A stretch of DNA of 64,000 bases, from NCBI GenBank assembly GCA_022826805.1, contig JAJDUH010000044.1, forward strand, positions 203,327-267,326, written 5' to 3'. Below the pieces are notes generated by a model. The model had not been told where the DNA came from, ran no database searches, and saw only the letters and a program-made list of their open reading frames with translations. The number at the start of each line of letters is the position of its first letter. Positions within the stretch are counted from its first letter, which is position 1. The position numbers and the translations under genes were made by a program. Positions 8,167-17,277 of this stretch are shown piece by piece. The DNA comes from Candidatus Poribacteria bacterium (GTDB lineage Bacteria > Poribacteria > WGA-4E > WGA-3G).

Positions 8167-9381
8167 ATGGAAAAACAGTTCAAAGTTAGAGCAGCACACT
8201 GCGATTATCGCGCAACGGAAGAGGAAATTTATCAGACGCTCCGTCGTATCACCGACCCGCTCACTCGTGCTTGGAAACCGATTGAAAACGCCAAGAAGGT
8301 GGTCATGAAATTCAACATGATGAAGCCAGCTGAGCGGATTATCTACTATGAGGGTCGCCGCCGAGAATTAGTAGATGATGCCACCTGCCGTGCCGTCCTA
8401 CGCTTGATTAAGGAGCACACCACAGCGCAGCTTATCGCTACTGACACGAACCCTTATACCCATGGGCATCGGATGCCGCCCAATTTCAACTACGAACATC
8501 ATCTGAAAGAATTCGACGTGCAATTTGTCGATTCCAACCTCCCTCCGTTTAAGGACTACGATGTACCCGGTGGCGGTTCAATGTTCGATCGCTACACACT
8601 GAGTGCCTGTTTCGACGATGCCGATGCAGTCGTCTCGGTAGCGAAGATGAAAAACCACGCCTTTATGGGTATCACGCTATGCACGAAAAACCTGTTCGGA
8701 TTACCGCCGATGCTACTGCCAGAAGGTCGAACACGCAGCTACTACCACCATCTCATCCGTCTCTCCTACGTACTCCCAGATTTGGCACTCATCACGAAGC
8801 CGTGCCTCAATATCATCGATGCGTTGACAGGACAGTGGGGACGTGAATGGGGCGGTGAAGGCAGAATCTGTAACGCTCTCATCGCTGGCGATCACCCAAT
8901 CTCTACGGACACTGTCGGCATGCACCTGATGGGACACGATCCGCAGTCCGACTGGCCCACGCCTCCGTTTAAACGCGATCGGAACCATATCCTCATCGCT
9001 GCACAGCGTGGATACGGCACCGTCAACCTTGATGAGATCGATTGGGAGAGCGAAGTCACCGCACCTTTGGCGGAGTTCGATTCTGTCGAAACGGATACGC
9101 CAGAGACGGTCGCTAACTGGCGACGGACAACGTGTGAACAGGGATTAATCTATCAAGAAAACCAGAAAGCACTCATCGACCGGTATCGCGACAACTTCAT
9201 CTACATGCAAGGCGGCGCAGTCGTTTGGGCTGGACCCGATCCGTCGAATCTCGGCAGTCGTCGGCAGTTGAGTGGTGACAAGAAGGACAGCGCACTCTGG
9301 CTCAAACTCGTTGATGCCGAAGAACACGAAGGCGAACGTTTCAACGTCTATGAGGACTGCCTGAAACCCTTCGCAGCATAG
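8167..9381 (+). CDS. DUF362 domain-containing protein
   Basis: 404 residues. The central segment has the DUF362 hallmarks ADAVVSVAKMKNHAFMGITL and KNLFGLPPM, followed by NIIDALTGQWG and the typical IAGDHPISTDTVGMHLMG. No 4Fe-4S cysteine cluster, which some DUF362 proteins carry, is visible. Function is not established for the family. It has its own strong promoter and a TGGAG site 7 bases before the start. A PhyH gene follows after 117 bases containing a structured repeat. Confidence 0.8.
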   Translation: MEKQFKVRAAHCDYRATEEEIYQTLRRITDPLTRAWKPIENAKKVVMKFNMMKPAERIIYYEGRRRELVDDATCRAVLRLIKEHTTAQLIATDTNPYTHGHRMPPNFNYEHHLKEFDVQFVDSNLPPFKDYDVPGGGSMFDRYTLSACFDDADAVVSVAKMKNHAFMGITLCTKNLFGLPPMLLPEGRTRSYYHHLIRLSYVLPDLALITKPCLNIIDALTGQWGREWGGEGRICNALIAGDHPISTDTVGMHLMGHDPQSDWPTPPFKRDRNHILIAAQRGYGTVNLDEIDWESEVTAPLAEFDSVETDTPETVANWRRTTCEQGLIYQENQKALIDRYRDNFIYMQGGAVVWAGPDPSNLGSRRQLSGDKKDSALWLKLVDAEEHEGERFNVYEDCLKPFAA

Positions 9382-9404
9382 TTTAGACTTGTTCGACGGG
9401 CGGG

Positions 9405-9470
9405 GAATGCCAACAGGCATTCATACCCGGTAATGCCCTCACGGGCATTATACCGTTGATTCTGATTCTG
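9405..9470 (+). repeat. Double-hairpin dispersed repeat, copy 1
   Basis: Hairpin 1: GAATGCC-AACA-GGCATTC. Hairpin 2: TAATGCCC-TCAC-GGGCATTA. The sequence then continues TACCGTTGATTCTGATTCTG. A second, diverged copy lies on the minus strand at 35971-36052 with compensatory changes in hairpin 2. Confidence 0.7.
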
Positions 9471-9498
9471 TGCCTCGCCTATTAAGGAGAACACAAAA

Positions 9499-10251
9499 AT
9501 GGGCATCACTGACGCGCAAAAAAGAGAATTAGACGAGCAGGGATGCATCGTCATCCCCGATGTGCTCTCCGATGCGGAGATTAAAGTCTACAGAGCCGAT
9601 ATACTCCGATTGGCAGAAGAGGAAAAGCAGAATGGGTTGGCGCGTCAACACACCGACGGGTATGGACAACACGTCCGTTGGTTGGTAAACAAAGGCAAAA
9701 TATACGAGAAACTCGTTGCCCACCCAAAGGTGATGCCGTTCTTTGAACACGTGCTCGGTCCCGACTACACACTCAGCACACTCACCTCTAATATCATCGA
9801 TCCCGGTGCCTCTGATGGCGGCTACCACGTCGATAGTGTATTAGGCACCATGCCAGAACCGCTCCCCAGTTTCCCACTGGTCGCCAATAGTCTCTGGCTT
9901 CTCGACAATTTTACCCCGGAAAACGGTGGCACGCGCCATGTACCGGGTATCCACCTACAACGGAAAAAACCGCCTCCCGGCACGACACACCACCCCGACG
10001 AAGTCAGATTGTCCGCACCGAAAGGCTCGGTATTCCTGTTCAATGGTGCGATCTGGCATTCTGCTGGTGCTAACAAAACCGACAAGCAACGTATTGCGTT
10101 AATCTGCTTCTGTTGTCGTTCTTTTGTCAAGCCGATGTTCGACTTTGTGCATCACCTCAAACCGGAGGTCGTCGAACGTGCTACGCCAACCATGCGCCGC
10201 ATCTACGGATTTGATTCCCAGCCTCAGCCGCCGGATGAACCTAAAAATTGA
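9499..10251 (+). CDS. Phytanoyl-CoA dioxygenase (PhyH) family protein
   Basis: 250 residues with the 2-oxoglutarate/Fe(II) oxygenase fold. The N-terminus (KRELDEQGCIVIPDVLSDAE) is the family's usual start. YHVDS near residue 108 gives the HxD pair, IWHSAGANKT near 186 the distal iron His, and QRIALIC near 198 the Arg that binds 2-oxoglutarate. Bacterial members hydroxylate diverse small molecules; the substrate cannot be assigned. AAGGAG lies about 11 bases upstream of the ATG. First of five PhyH genes here. Confidence 0.85.
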   Translation: MGITDAQKRELDEQGCIVIPDVLSDAEIKVYRADILRLAEEEKQNGLARQHTDGYGQHVRWLVNKGKIYEKLVAHPKVMPFFEHVLGPDYTLSTLTSNIIDPGASDGGYHVDSVLGTMPEPLPSFPLVANSLWLLDNFTPENGGTRHVPGIHLQRKKPPPGTTHHPDEVRLSAPKGSVFLFNGAIWHSAGANKTDKQRIALICFCCRSFVKPMFDFVHHLKPEVVERATPTMRRIYGFDSQPQPPDEPKN

Positions 10252-10260
10252 CAGAATTTT

Positions 10261-10289
10261 TTGCAACGAAACCGAAAATGATGTATAAT
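10261..10289 (+). promoter_or_regulatory. Sigma-70-type promoter for the hicB-like gene
   Basis: TTGCAA, 17 bases, TATAAT. Located 58 bases before the ATG at 10347, in the gap after the PhyH gene. Confidence 0.55.
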
Positions 10290-10346
10290 TGGAAAAAGCA
10301 AGTGTACTGAAGCAAGCCGGGCTCAAGTAATGAGGTAGATAAACTT

Positions 10347-10589
10347 ATGGAATATGTCGTTATTTTTGAAAAGGGCGAAAATAGTTACGGGGCTTCTGTC
10401 CCAGACCTTCCCGGCTGCATCGCTGTAGGCGAGACAATAGAGGAAGTCAGGGAACTGATCGCTGAAGCCATTGAGTTTCATATTGAAGGACTGCGAGAAG
10501 ATGGGGATGTTGTTCCATCGCCGACATCACATCTCCCTGTTCAAAGCGATGCGGGTGTCTCGTCCGCATTGATTGCAGTGCAAGTTTAA
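10347..10589 (+). CDS. HicB-family antitoxin-like protein without HicA
   Basis: 80 residues. MEYVVIFEKGENSYGASVPDLPGCIAVGETIEEV matches the partially degraded RNase H-like fold of HicB, and LIAEAIEFHIEGLREDG is the following helix. The C-terminal DNA-binding part is short (PSPTSHLPV...) and lacks a clear ribbon-helix-helix or HTH. No HicA-type toxin (about 60 residues) is found on either side, so this is an orphan or a solitary HicB-like protein, which are common. Confidence 0.75.
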   Translation: MEYVVIFEKGENSYGASVPDLPGCIAVGETIEEVRELIAEAIEFHIEGLREDGDVVPSPTSHLPVQSDAGVSSALIAVQV

Positions 10590-10665
10590 ACCTCCGCAAC
10601 CACACCTTCCCCAATTCGGTAGTGCTCCCTCTTTTTTTTCTCAAAACACCTATTAAGGAAACACT

Positions 10666-13641
10666 ATGCCCAATCGACGCGAAACAACAATTACAAACGA
10701 ATTGGTGAACATCCTACGGAACATGCGCCACGGTTGGGAACTTGAAACGGAGGTCAACGCCTTCATCAAAGGCAACAGTGAACTTGATGCCCTCGTAATT
10801 GAACGGGGCAGGGAACCTATCGGCATAGAAGCCAAATTCGCCACAACCACCAACGCCAAAAACCTCATCAAACAAGCCGAAACAAGACTCGTCTATGAGC
10901 TTGAAGCAGAATACCATACCGCCACAAAAACCCTGAACAACGTCATGGCAATTCTTTATCCCGATCGTTTTAAAATGATGCCGGGACGTGACATCAATTC
11001 GCAACTCCGTGAGGCAGACGACCTACAATACAAACTCATCAGTACCTTCAGGGGCACCGCCGGACACTTCCCAAAAAACGGTTGGGCGACTGGCACTGTC
11101 GGAGATATTGCCAATGCATTACATGTCGGTGCAATGCCTAACTCCCAACTGGAACAGGCAGCAAAAGACATGGAATATAGCATTGACAGCGCAGCACACC
11201 TCCTTGAAGACGCTATCACCGATCACCCTGTCATTGGCACAAAAATTGAGACAATTCTGCACCAAGAGGTTTTCTCTAAAGACCCCGTTCCTGTAGGAGC
11301 GATCTCCGAACAGCAACCTCTCAACATACAAACCCTTCGCATGGCGGCACTGATTATTACGGATGCGTTCGTTTTTCAGAGCTCGCTTGCTGGCAAAGCA
11401 GAGATGGAATCCGTCCGCTCACTCCGTCAACTTCTACCCACAATTGATTATGCCGATGTTATTGTTGACTGGAACACTATCCTGAAAGTCAATTACCGTC
11501 CTATTTTTGAAGACGCCCGCGACCTCGTTGAAGCACTCGCTACCGATGATAGATTAGTCAAACCCATCTTAACCCTCCTTTGCGAAGCAGCCAAAGACCT
11601 CGTTGACACCGGCATCGCACAGATTCACGAACTCGCAGGTATCGTTTTCCAAAAACTCATCACCGATCGGAAATACGTCAAAGCGAACTACACACTACCA
11701 GAAAGTGCCGTGCTGTTGTCAACGCTTGTGATGCCTAAACTGCCCGAGGGCAAACTTCCGAAAGTGGCGGACTTTGCGTGTGGCACAGGTGCCCTGCTTA
11801 ACGGTGTCTACCAACGCATCTTATCTCTATATGAACAATCAGGTGGAAATGGTAGAGATATTCATCAAAAGATGCTTAAGGAAAATATTGGCGGTGCAGA
11901 TGTCATGCCCAATGCTACACACTTGACAGCATCCGCTCTTGCCAGTACGCATGCGGACATTAAACTCAAGGATACCCGTATTCTGACCGCACCCTATGGA
12001 CTTATGGATGACGGTAGTTATGCAATTGGCTCACTGGAATTGCTTGACGACGTATCCCTATTAGATACAGAAGCCAAACAAATTGGCGGACAGGAAAACA
12101 GGATAGTTAAACTTCAACAAACGTTCCAGCACAGCGATTTTGATATTGTCATCCAGAATCCACCCTTCACGAGATCTGGATCAGATAGCAACACCGACAT
12201 ACCCAAATCTACATTCCAAGGTAGTGATCGTCCCGAGGATGATCAGAAGTTGATGCAGGCTGTATTGAGGTCTAAAAACACACGAGTAACTGATGGGAAA
12301 AATGGGTTTGTTTCTGCCTTCGTAGACCTGGCTGATAAGAAACTCAAAACCGGCGGCACCATGGGTTTCATCCTACCACTAACGGTGTTAAGATCTCCGA
12401 CTACCGAAAAACTAAGGGAAATGTGGGCTTCTGAATACCACAATTTAGTGGTGATAACCATGGCTCAAGCAAAAGGACAAGACTGCGCCTTTTCTGCAGA
12501 TACTGGTATGGCAGAGTGCATTGTAGTTGCGACAAAAGGTGTAAGAAACAATACAGGACGCGGCAAATTTGTTTGCTTGAATCAGAGACCTCAAAGCGCA
12601 CTCGAAGCGGTGGAAATCGCAAATCGGATTAATCAAAGCAATGAAACGCGGAAACTGGAAGATGTCCCAAACGGAGGCGATATTATTAGCGTGGGAAGTA
12701 CAAATAATGGACAAACGTTAGATTGTCCAATAAAGGATGGTGTAGCATGGATTGCGACGCGCGCAAGGTCCATGGCACTGTTGCAGACAGCACATAGAAT
12801 TAGAAATGGTAAACTCCATCTTCCTATGTCAAGAGAGCCTGTTTCCATCCATGTTTGCCAAGTGAAAGACATTGCCAAGGTCGGTTCAGCAGATTCATTC
12901 AGAGAAAAAGATGGGGCATTTGTCATGATAGAAGATTATGAACGGAAGAGTGATGGTTACGATGCATTATGGAAAGTTGACGCGCCTTTGCAGCGGGCTA
13001 TGGTGGCTGAACCAAATGCGACTGCGATTCCTCGCTCAAATGAGAATGCTATGGTTAAACGCGTTTTAGATTGCTACAGTAAGACCCACTATCATATCAA
13101 TCTAACTTTCAGTGCAAACTCGGTTATATCTTCCTTTACCGAAAAACCTTCTATCGGTGTTCGTTCAATGATAAATGTTTTGCTCAACGACCTGCACCAC
13201 GAAATTGCGTGGACACTCTGGTGCAACTCCACATTAGGACTGTTATGTCACTGGTTACATTGCGGGAAACAACAAATGGGACGAGGAACACTGCGTCAGC
13301 AGACGTTAGAGACGCTCCCTACGTTGGATGTTCGTAAGCTTTCCGAAGAACAATTAGCGAACGCTGACGTGCTTTTTGAGCGATTAAAATACAAACGGAT
13401 GCTGCCGGTTAACGAGTGTGCTCATGACTCTGTCCGACATGAATTGGATACCGATCTTCTGACGGACGTGCTTGGCATTAAGGATATAGATGTCCTTGCC
13501 TCCATGCAGACACTGCGCGAGATGCTCTGTGCTGAACCGAGCATTCACGGCGGGAAAAAGTCTAAATGTGATCTTGACGCGGAATTGGCAAAACTTAAGC
13601 TGAAAGGGATTCCTTTTCCGAGTTGGTATGTTGATAAGTAA
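10666..13641 (+). CDS. Single-chain restriction-modification enzyme: N-terminal nuclease plus N6-adenine methylase
   Basis: 991 residues. The N-terminal ~70 residues carry a PD-(D/E)xK-like pattern, ELDALVIERG...IGIEAKF (about residues 38-58). The methyltransferase core has motif I VADFACGTGALLNG (about 366) and motif IV VIQNPPFTRSG (about 496), the NPP[FY] signature of gamma-class N6-adenine methylases. The C-terminal ~350 residues probably hold target recognition. The layout suggests a type IIG-like enzyme, or a methylase-nuclease of a BREX/type I-like group without partners. AAGGAA precedes the ATG. It opens a cluster with an OLD nuclease and a broken gene, consistent with anti-phage defence. 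Near residues 207-210 the DNA contains part of a genomic repeat. Confidence 0.8.
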   Translation: MPNRRETTITNELVNILRNMRHGWELETEVNAFIKGNSELDALVIERGREPIGIEAKFATTTNAKNLIKQAETRLVYELEAEYHTATKTLNNVMAILYPDRFKMMPGRDINSQLREADDLQYKLISTFRGTAGHFPKNGWATGTVGDIANALHVGAMPNSQLEQAAKDMEYSIDSAAHLLEDAITDHPVIGTKIETILHQEVFSKDPVPVGAISEQQPLNIQTLRMAALIITDAFVFQSSLAGKAEMESVRSLRQLLPTIDYADVIVDWNTILKVNYRPIFEDARDLVEALATDDRLVKPILTLLCEAAKDLVDTGIAQIHELAGIVFQKLITDRKYVKANYTLPESAVLLSTLVMPKLPEGKLPKVADFACGTGALLNGVYQRILSLYEQSGGNGRDIHQKMLKENIGGADVMPNATHLTASALASTHADIKLKDTRILTAPYGLMDDGSYAIGSLELLDDVSLLDTEAKQIGGQENRIVKLQQTFQHSDFDIVIQNPPFTRSGSDSNTDIPKSTFQGSDRPEDDQKLMQAVLRSKNTRVTDGKNGFVSAFVDLADKKLKTGGTMGFILPLTVLRSPTTEKLREMWASEYHNLVVITMAQAKGQDCAFSADTGMAECIVVATKGVRNNTGRGKFVCLNQRPQSALEAVEIANRINQSNETRKLEDVPNGGDIISVGSTNNGQTLDCPIKDGVAWIATRARSMALLQTAHRIRNGKLHLPMSREPVSIHVCQVKDIAKVGSADSFREKDGAFVMIEDYERKSDGYDALWKVDAPLQRAMVAEPNATAIPRSNENAMVKRVLDCYSKTHYHINLTFSANSVISSFTEKPSIGVRSMINVLLNDLHHEIAWTLWCNSTLGLLCHWLHCGKQQMGRGTLRQQTLETLPTLDVRKLSEEQLANADVLFERLKYKRMLPVNECAHDSVRHELDTDLLTDVLGIKDIDVLASMQTLREMLCAEPSIHGGKKSKCDLDAELAKLKLKGIPFPSWYVDK

Positions 13642-13734
13642 ACCCGCGATGTAGGGAGAAACCTAAGTAGAAAAACAGTATAAATCTGTTCAATTTTGTC
13701 TTACCCATCAGAAGTGAATTTGAGGTAAACGCCT

Positions 13735-14637
13735 ATGAGTAAAGCATCCGAAAGGTTCCGGAGTCGACGTGAGGCTAAAAGACAACTATGGTGAAACTGA
13801 CAATTAAATAGACATTATAGCACAGACACTAACCCCCCTAACCCCCCTTATCAGGGGGGAATAGTATCTGTTTATTTATCTGGTTTACCATAGATGAAAT
13901 TAGCAAGAACCGCAACAACGTTGTCGTCATCCACTATTCGTGTGAGAGTTTCTATGATCGCCCTGATGGAACATCAGCACGAATTACATCAATCGCTGTC
14001 CGAAATTTAGCAACAGGTCAAACAAAATCCTTTTCAATCCATCAAATCGCCGAACGCGACAAAAAATTCTCGATCAAAGAGATTGAGAATCACTACGACG
14101 AACTGGAAAAAAAAGATGCTTGAAGAGTTCTACGATTACGCGAAGAGTCACCAGAACCATACTTGGCTACATTGGAACATGCGGAACATCAACTACGGTT
14201 TCGCAGCACTGGAACACCGCTACAAAGTCCTTGGAGGCGAACCTGTCGAAATTCACGAATTACACCGATGCGATTTGTCTTTGCTGTTGAAACAGTTGTA
14301 CGGTGATAATTACATTGACCACCGGCGCCTCGAAAACCTGGTTGATAAAAATTCTCTCACTCACCCTAACTTCCTTAAAGGCCCAGACGAAGCCGAAGCG
14401 TTTGTAAATAGTGAGTATGTCAAGCTGCATCAGTCAACTCTTTGCAAGGTTGATACCATTTCGTGCCTTGCAGATAGAACTATTAGCAGTACACTGAGAA
14501 CAGACGCAAAACGCACAGGGATTTATGGCAATTATTTTATGTTTGTCATTGAGAAAATAAAAGAAAGTTGGTTTTTTGCCCTGATTGGTCTTATTGGAGC
14601 AATTACTAGTATTATCGCGCTGTTTTTGTGCAACTAA
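13735..14637 (+). pseudogene. Conserved hypothetical (possibly RNase H-fold) gene broken by a MITE and a frameshift
   Basis: GAGGT precedes an ATG at 13735 giving MSKASERFRSRREAKRQL; the frame is then cut by a 102-bp MITE. Removing 13789-13892 joins CTA to GAT exactly in frame and continues DEISKNRNNVVVIHYS. A second lesion is a run of eight A (about 14107-14114): one fewer A links ...HYDELEKK to MLEEFYDYAKSHQNHTWLHW, otherwise the first frame ends at a TGA. The C-terminus has one membrane helix (WFFALIGLIGAITSIIALFL). VVIHYSCESFY at the start and the TWLHWNMRNINYGF segment suggest an RNase H/DnaQ-like fold, but this is a guess. Truncated translation from 14083 is possible. It sits between two defence-type genes. 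Confidence 0.75.
13789..13890. mobile_element. MITE, 102 bp, TA-flanked, inserted in a coding sequence
   Basis: Starts TGGTGAAAC and ends GTTTACCA, with TA on each side (13787-13788 and 13891-13892), the target-site duplication made by IS630/Tc1-mariner transposases. The ends pair imperfectly over ~30 bases. Inside is a CCCCCC-TTATCA-GGGGGG hairpin. Too small to encode a transposase; none of that family is in the window. Confidence 0.75.
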
Positions 14638-14725
14638 CCTTCTATTTATGAAGGTGCTGTTGTATCCCGCACCGCGAAAATCTGCATGTTGAACCAAGGA
14701 TCCACGTTAGAGAATCTAATTAAGC

Positions 14726-14943
14726 TAAAGTTTGGACAATTGGTGTTGTGTATGAGTTAAGTTTCTAAGGGTGCGTATTTTTCAGCGAGTTTCCTACACC
14801 AACCCAACTCACAGAAAAAGAGACTCAAATGCACCCAAGAGGCAAGCCCCAGCGGGGCGAAATGTCTATAGAAACATAGGTGCCCCAAGGATATAAGCCC
14901 CAGCGGGGCGAAATGTGGGATCCTTAAAATTGTCCAAAGTTTA
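14726..14943. mobile_element. Second MITE-like element carrying two GCCCCAGCGGGGC hairpins
   Basis: Terminal repeats AAGTTTGGACAATT (14728-14741) and AATTGTCCAAAGTT (14928-14941) match at 13 of 14 positions when inverted, flanked by TA. Two copies of AGCCCCAGCGGGGCGAAATGT lie inside (14845-14865, 14896-14916). With short flanks it fills the 330-base gap between the broken gene and the OLD gene. Confidence 0.6.
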
Positions 14944-14970
14944 GTATAATATAGTAGAGGTGCTAAGTTA

Positions 14971-16553
14971 ATGAGGGTTAAAACTGTAAAATTAGTAGGG
15001 TTCAAACGATTCGATCACTTGACATAGATCTTGGCCCTACCCCAAAGAAAATTGTCGCTATGGTCGGTCCGAATGGTTGTGGGAAGAGTTCCATATTTGA
15101 CGCTTTTGAATACCAATTGCGGAATTTTCAAAATCACGAAACTGAACAAGCGGATTTTTATTCAAGATCACGCTTTCATGATAATAATCTCCAGAATAAA
15201 CAGTACCAGATAGAGAAAGCAGACGTAACTTTCGATTCGGGATCCCTGAATGAAAAAAGTTTTTACATCAGAACACCGTACCGTTTTACTTCTGGCCTCG
15301 CTATAAATTGGACTCAGCCTTTTCCTGAAATACTCAGTAGACAGGATAAACCACCCCGCAGCACAAATGCTTTAGATCAGCGCCTTACATTAAACTACAT
15401 TAAACTTGTTGCAGCTTCAGAGAAAGAAGCATCTGGAGGGTCAAAGACCGGAAAGCAAATTCGCACTGAATATATTGACAAGATTAACAATATCCTATCC
15501 AATATGATGCTTGATGTGCAAATATCAGATTTAGGCGATCCGTGGGAGGAAAAAACTGGAATGTATTGTAAGAAGGGGAACACAATTGACTTTCCCTTTG
15601 CTAATCTGTCGTCTGGAGAGAAGGAAGTAATTAACATAATTACCGATTTTATCCTCAAATCAGGAGAATATACAACAACAATTTATTGCATTGATGAACC
15701 AGAGTTGCACCTAAATACAACTATACAGCGAAGACTTCTCATTGAGATTAATAATCTAATTCCAGATAATTGCCAACTCTGGATTGCAACCCATAGTATC
15801 GGATTTATGCGTGCGTTGCAAAACGAACTAAAAGAAGACTCCCAAATCTTAGATTTCTCAGAGAAGGATTTTATAGGCATTCATAAAATTGAGCCAATAA
15901 AGCCGAATCGTCAAAACTGGATGAGGATTTTTGAGACCGCGCTTGATGACCTAACCGATTTAGTAAGTCCAAGGCGGATTATCTATTGTGAGGGCAGGGC
16001 GGAGCCAGGTCCAAACAGAATAGAGAAAGGTTTAGATGCACAAATCTACGAAAATATCTTTTCCGACGCTTTTTCCGATACGGTTTTTGTCTCAAGTGGT
16101 GGAAATACTGAACTCGACCAACGGAGTGATATTGCAATAGATATTCTTGGTAAGGTGTTTAAGGGGATAGAGATATGGGTACTCAAAGATCGTGACCTGG
16201 CCTCCGGTAAACTGGTGAATGATTCAGATCGTCAGATTTACTTAGACAACAATCCTGATCACCATCGAGTTCTCAAACGGTGGGAGTTAGAGAACTACCT
16301 TTTTGACAAAGAAATTCTATCAAAGTACTGTGAGTCGGCAGAAGGTTTAACCTTCAGTGAACAAGACTATGATGACTTTGTAACGGATATCAATAATCAA
16401 AATGTCAAGGATGACATTAATCATATAAAAAACTTTTGCGGCATCCAATCGAACGTCAGCACGGCTAAGTTCAAACTGAATCTCTCAGAATTCATCACGG
16501 AGGAAACTGAAGTTTACAAGGAGCTGCGGGCATGTATCTTTGAACGAGCGTAG
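14971..16553 (+). CDS. OLD-family ATPase/TOPRIM nuclease, frameshifted near its 5' end
   Basis: The ATG at 14971 (GAGGT upstream) gives MRVKTVKLVGFKRFDHLT then TAG; one missing A near 15023 would join it to IDLGPTPKKIVAMVGPNGCG. The remainder is intact to 16553 (497 codons from 15060). Walker A is GPNGCGKSS, the ABC-type signature LSSGEKEV, Walker B IYCIDEPELHLN, and ATHS the switch His. The C-terminal half has a TOPRIM-like IYCEGR and later LKDRD, the metal-binding Glu and DxD. This is the OLD nuclease architecture (P2 Old, GajA-like). No UvrD-like GajB partner is present. Translation from 15060 would lose the first strand before Walker A. The lesion may be a sequencing indel or real decay. 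Confidence 0.8.
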
Positions 16554-16636
16554 GCAATCGGAAAGACAATATGGTTATAGATCCGGTGCGGTTGGGAAAT
16601 CGCACCTACCGATTGTGGGATACAACTGATACTAAC

Positions 16637-16708
16637 ACATGTCGCCCCGCTGGGGCTATAGAGAACGAATAGAACGTTTTTCTATAGACATGCCGCCCCG
16701 CTGGGGCT
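16637..16708. repeat. Two GCCCCGCTGGGGC hairpin repeats in tandem
   Basis: ACATGTCGCCCCGCTGGGGCT (16637-16657) and ACATGCCGCCCCGCTGGGGCT (16688-16708), the reverse orientation of the copies at 14845 and 14896. Just upstream (16586-16611) is a GGTGCGG/CGCACC palindrome. Together these occupy most of the 313-base gap after the OLD gene. Confidence 0.7.
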
Positions 16709-16751
16709 AAAGAATGAAAAACTAAACGCCTCGGTAAAGTAACATCCCAAC

Positions 16752-16781
16752 TTGACGTTCCTATACCATGCGTGTTATAAT
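16752..16781 (+). promoter_or_regulatory. Sigma-70-type promoter for the DUF433 gene
   Basis: TTGACG, 18 bases, TATAAT, 87 bases before the ATG at 16868. Confidence 0.5.
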
Positions 16782-16867
16782 TCTAAAACAATCGTCGACT
16801 TAGTTCAGGCTATAAGGCTATCCAAAGCAGGTTCAATTCAGACTTTACTCCCCGTGGAGATACAGAC

Positions 16868-17203
16868 ATGCAAATCGAAGACTACTTCAACTTTTTAGCA
16901 GAAAATGACATTCGCATTAAGGGAACACGCATAGGTATTGAAACTGTCTTGGACGAGTATATTAACAACGGCAAAACAGCAGAGGCAATCGCTGATCGTT
17001 ACCATACGGTCACGCTGGAACAGGTTTACGCCACAATCCTATATTATCTGCAAAATCGAGAAAAAGTTGGGGCATATTTGGAAGGTTATCTGGAATACTG
17101 CCGGAAGGCACGAGAAGAATACGAGAAAAATCCACCCCCTGGTGTTATTCGCCTGCGTAAACTCAAGGCAGAACAAGATAGATCATTGGATAGGGATATT
17201 TAG
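16868..17203 (+). CDS. DUF433-family protein (antitoxin-like)
   Basis: 111 residues. The core IRIKGTRIGIETVLDEYINNGKTAEAIADRYHTVTLEQVYATILYYLQNREKV is the DUF433 winged-helix pattern (GTRI, then AEAIADRY, then LEQVYATILYY). DUF433 proteins are often antitoxins paired with a PIN-like DUF5615 toxin; none follows here. The charged tail (REEYEKNPPPGVIRLRKLKAEQDRSLDRDI) is typical of poribacterial and cyanobacterial versions. CCCGTGGAG lies upstream. Probably a solitary antitoxin or a DNA-binding protein. Confidence 0.8.
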   Translation: MQIEDYFNFLAENDIRIKGTRIGIETVLDEYINNGKTAEAIADRYHTVTLEQVYATILYYLQNREKVGAYLEGYLEYCRKAREEYEKNPPPGVIRLRKLKAEQDRSLDRDI

Positions 17204-17277
17204 TTTTCGATCACCAGACATAGCACTCCGCATGAAGATTAATTTATTAATCGGGTAATTTCCTAATAAGGAAACCC

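Noticed and set aside
10251..10260. TTGACA at the end of the PhyH gene as a -35 box
   Set aside because: It is about 30 bases from the TATAAT, too far; the TTGCAA at 10261 has 17-base spacing.
14757..15005. 82-codon minus-strand frame over the 14.8 kb MITE
   Set aside because: It translates the GCCCCAGCGGGGC hairpins (HFAPLGL repeated) and has no ribosome site; an artefact of the repeat.
16868..17260. Toxin partner for the DUF433 protein
   Set aside because: No DUF5615-type start or matching frame follows, only a shadow frame and repeats.
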